64,000 nt of DNA, taken from Nitrospirales bacterium. Lineage in GTDB: Bacteria; Nitrospirota; Nitrospiria; Nitrospirales; UBA8639. The stretch is from NCBI GenBank assembly GCA_021604005.1, contig BQIV01000005.1, forward strand, positions 1-64,000, in the 5' to 3' direction. The notes beneath the pieces are model-generated. The model searched no databases, was not told the DNA's origin, and was given only the letters and a program-made list of their open reading frames with translations. The translations under genes were made by a program, and so were the position numbers. Positions 63,327-64,000 of the stretch are shown here, piece after piece (positions within the stretch are counted from its first letter, which is position 1; each line of letters opens with the position of its first letter).

Positions 63327-64000
63327 CTATGAATCTGATGATTTTCTCAAAAACGTCGGTACATCCCAATCGTCATCAACGAGCAAATTCCCATTTTCTT
63401 GATGAGCTCGCTTGGGAGCATACCGCCGCATGAACGTTGGACGATCCAATTCCTCATCGGAATAATTCAATTCGCTAGACACCGATGCCAAAAGAGGCTC
63501 CTCCGCCGGCTTGACGGCCAGAGCAGGAGCTTCGCGGGGCACTGGAGCCTCAGGAACCGTCTCCCGAACAACCTCTCGCTGTTGCTGACGAGTAAACCCC
63601 GTATCCTTTTGCTCAAAGCCCGTCGCAATCACCGTCACAATGATTTCGTCACCTGCTTCGGGATTGATCACTTGTCCGACAATGATATTCGCCTGCGGGT
63701 CAGCCGCCTCTTTCGCAATGGTCGACGCTTCATCGACTTCATGCAGCGTCAAGCTGGGTCCGCCACAAATATTCAAGAGCAGTCCTCGAGCTCCCGCAAT
63801 GCTTCCGTCTTCCAGAAGCGGGCTCGAAATCGCCTGCTTGGCGGCTTCCGTAGCCCGGCTCGGACCCCGTCCAACGCCCAATCCCATCACCGCCCGGCCC
63901 GAATAACTCATCACGGTCCGCACATCGGCGAAGTCGACGTTCACAAAACCCGGCGTCGTGATCACATCGGATATCCCCTGAATAGCTTGTCGCAATACGT
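63327..64000 (-). CDS. ftsZ: Cell division protein FtsZ (C-terminal part)
   Basis: Partial: the gene begins beyond the right edge, and 224 codons are seen. VLRQAIQGISDVITTPGFVN and VDFADVRTVMSYSGRAVMG, then AAKQAISSPLLEDGSIAGARGLLLNI and FtsZ C-terminal subdomain segment IIVGQVINPEAGDEIIVTVIATGF (given shortened) match FtsZ. The linker is long and Glu/Pro-rich. The end (DDWDVPTFLRKSSDS) matches the conserved FtsZ C-terminal peptide pattern D-(I/V)PxF(L/I)R that binds FtsA/ZipA-type partners. Confidence 0.96.
   Translation of the reverse strand, partial: VLRQAIQGISDVITTPGFVNVDFADVRTVMSYSGRAVMGLGVGRGPSRATEAAKQAISSPLLEDGSIAGARGLLLNICGGPSLTLHEVDEASTIAKEAADPQANIIVGQVINPEAGDEIIVTVIATGFEQKDTGFTRQQQREVVRETVPEAPVPREAPALAVKPAEEPLLASVSSELNYSDEELDRPTFMRRYAPKRAHQENGNLLVDDDWDVPTFLRKSSDS

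Overview
The window is a bacterial chromosome segment of roughly 50% G+C, almost fully coding and strongly biased to the minus strand. Gene content points to Nitrospirota, a Nitrospira-like nitrifier. The reasons are a Pup (prokaryotic ubiquitin-like) gene in a non-actinobacterial setting, a tandem PCP_red-domain protein, the block tyrA-aroA-cmk-plsC-rpsA-sppA-ihfB next to DAHP synthase/hisC/pheA, and pilB-pilT-pilC beside ispE-prs-rplY-pth-rpsF-ssb-rpsR. The lineage is inferred from gene content only; no rRNA is present.

Layout. 1-2.1 kb: tRNA-Tyr, tRNA-Gly, tRNA-Thr and tuf behind one strong promoter. 2.1-12.6 kb: a DUF192 protein, rel and recJ (overlapping), pup, tRNA-Val, a TPR lipoprotein, RNase HI, an accessory XRE-regulator/nucleotidyltransferase pair, a four-repeat PCP_red protein and an IHF/HU protein. 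12.7-22.5 kb: envelope, translation and aromatic amino-acid genes, four of which overlap by 4 nt. 22.5-26.4 kb: an accessory patch with an Abi-alpha-like protein, an FAD monooxygenase, a broken PIN-domain gene and a vapBC-type module. 26.4-30.9 kb: panB-folD, a secreted beta-propeller protein, a Cys-rich protein and a cyclophilin. 30.9-39.7 kb: rnc and a complete fatty-acid/phospholipid block (fabF, acpP, fabG, fabD, an SDR-type enoyl-ACP reductase, fabH, plsX, rpmF, yceD), with a tandem repeat inside it. 39.5-49 kb: rpsR-ssb-rpsF, pth-rplY-prs-ispE, pilC-pilT-pilB and pgsA. 49.2-54.2 kb: small conserved or unknown proteins, SlyD-type PPIase, an orphan addiction-module antitoxin and recQ.

The most unusual part is 55.2-59.7 kb. 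Two adjacent genes encode paralogous proteins of the P-47/OrfX2 (TULIP-fold) family, best known from botulinum neurotoxin gene clusters. About 600 nt upstream lies a class 3 lipase lipoprotein gene whose frame is interrupted by two in-frame stop codons although its catalytic triad is intact. This locus sits just downstream of a cell-division block (ftsZ, pgeF, yggS, yggT, divIVA, serine hydrolase), whose ftsZ runs off the right edge.

All functions are read from visible motifs and remembered family features. No database search was possible.
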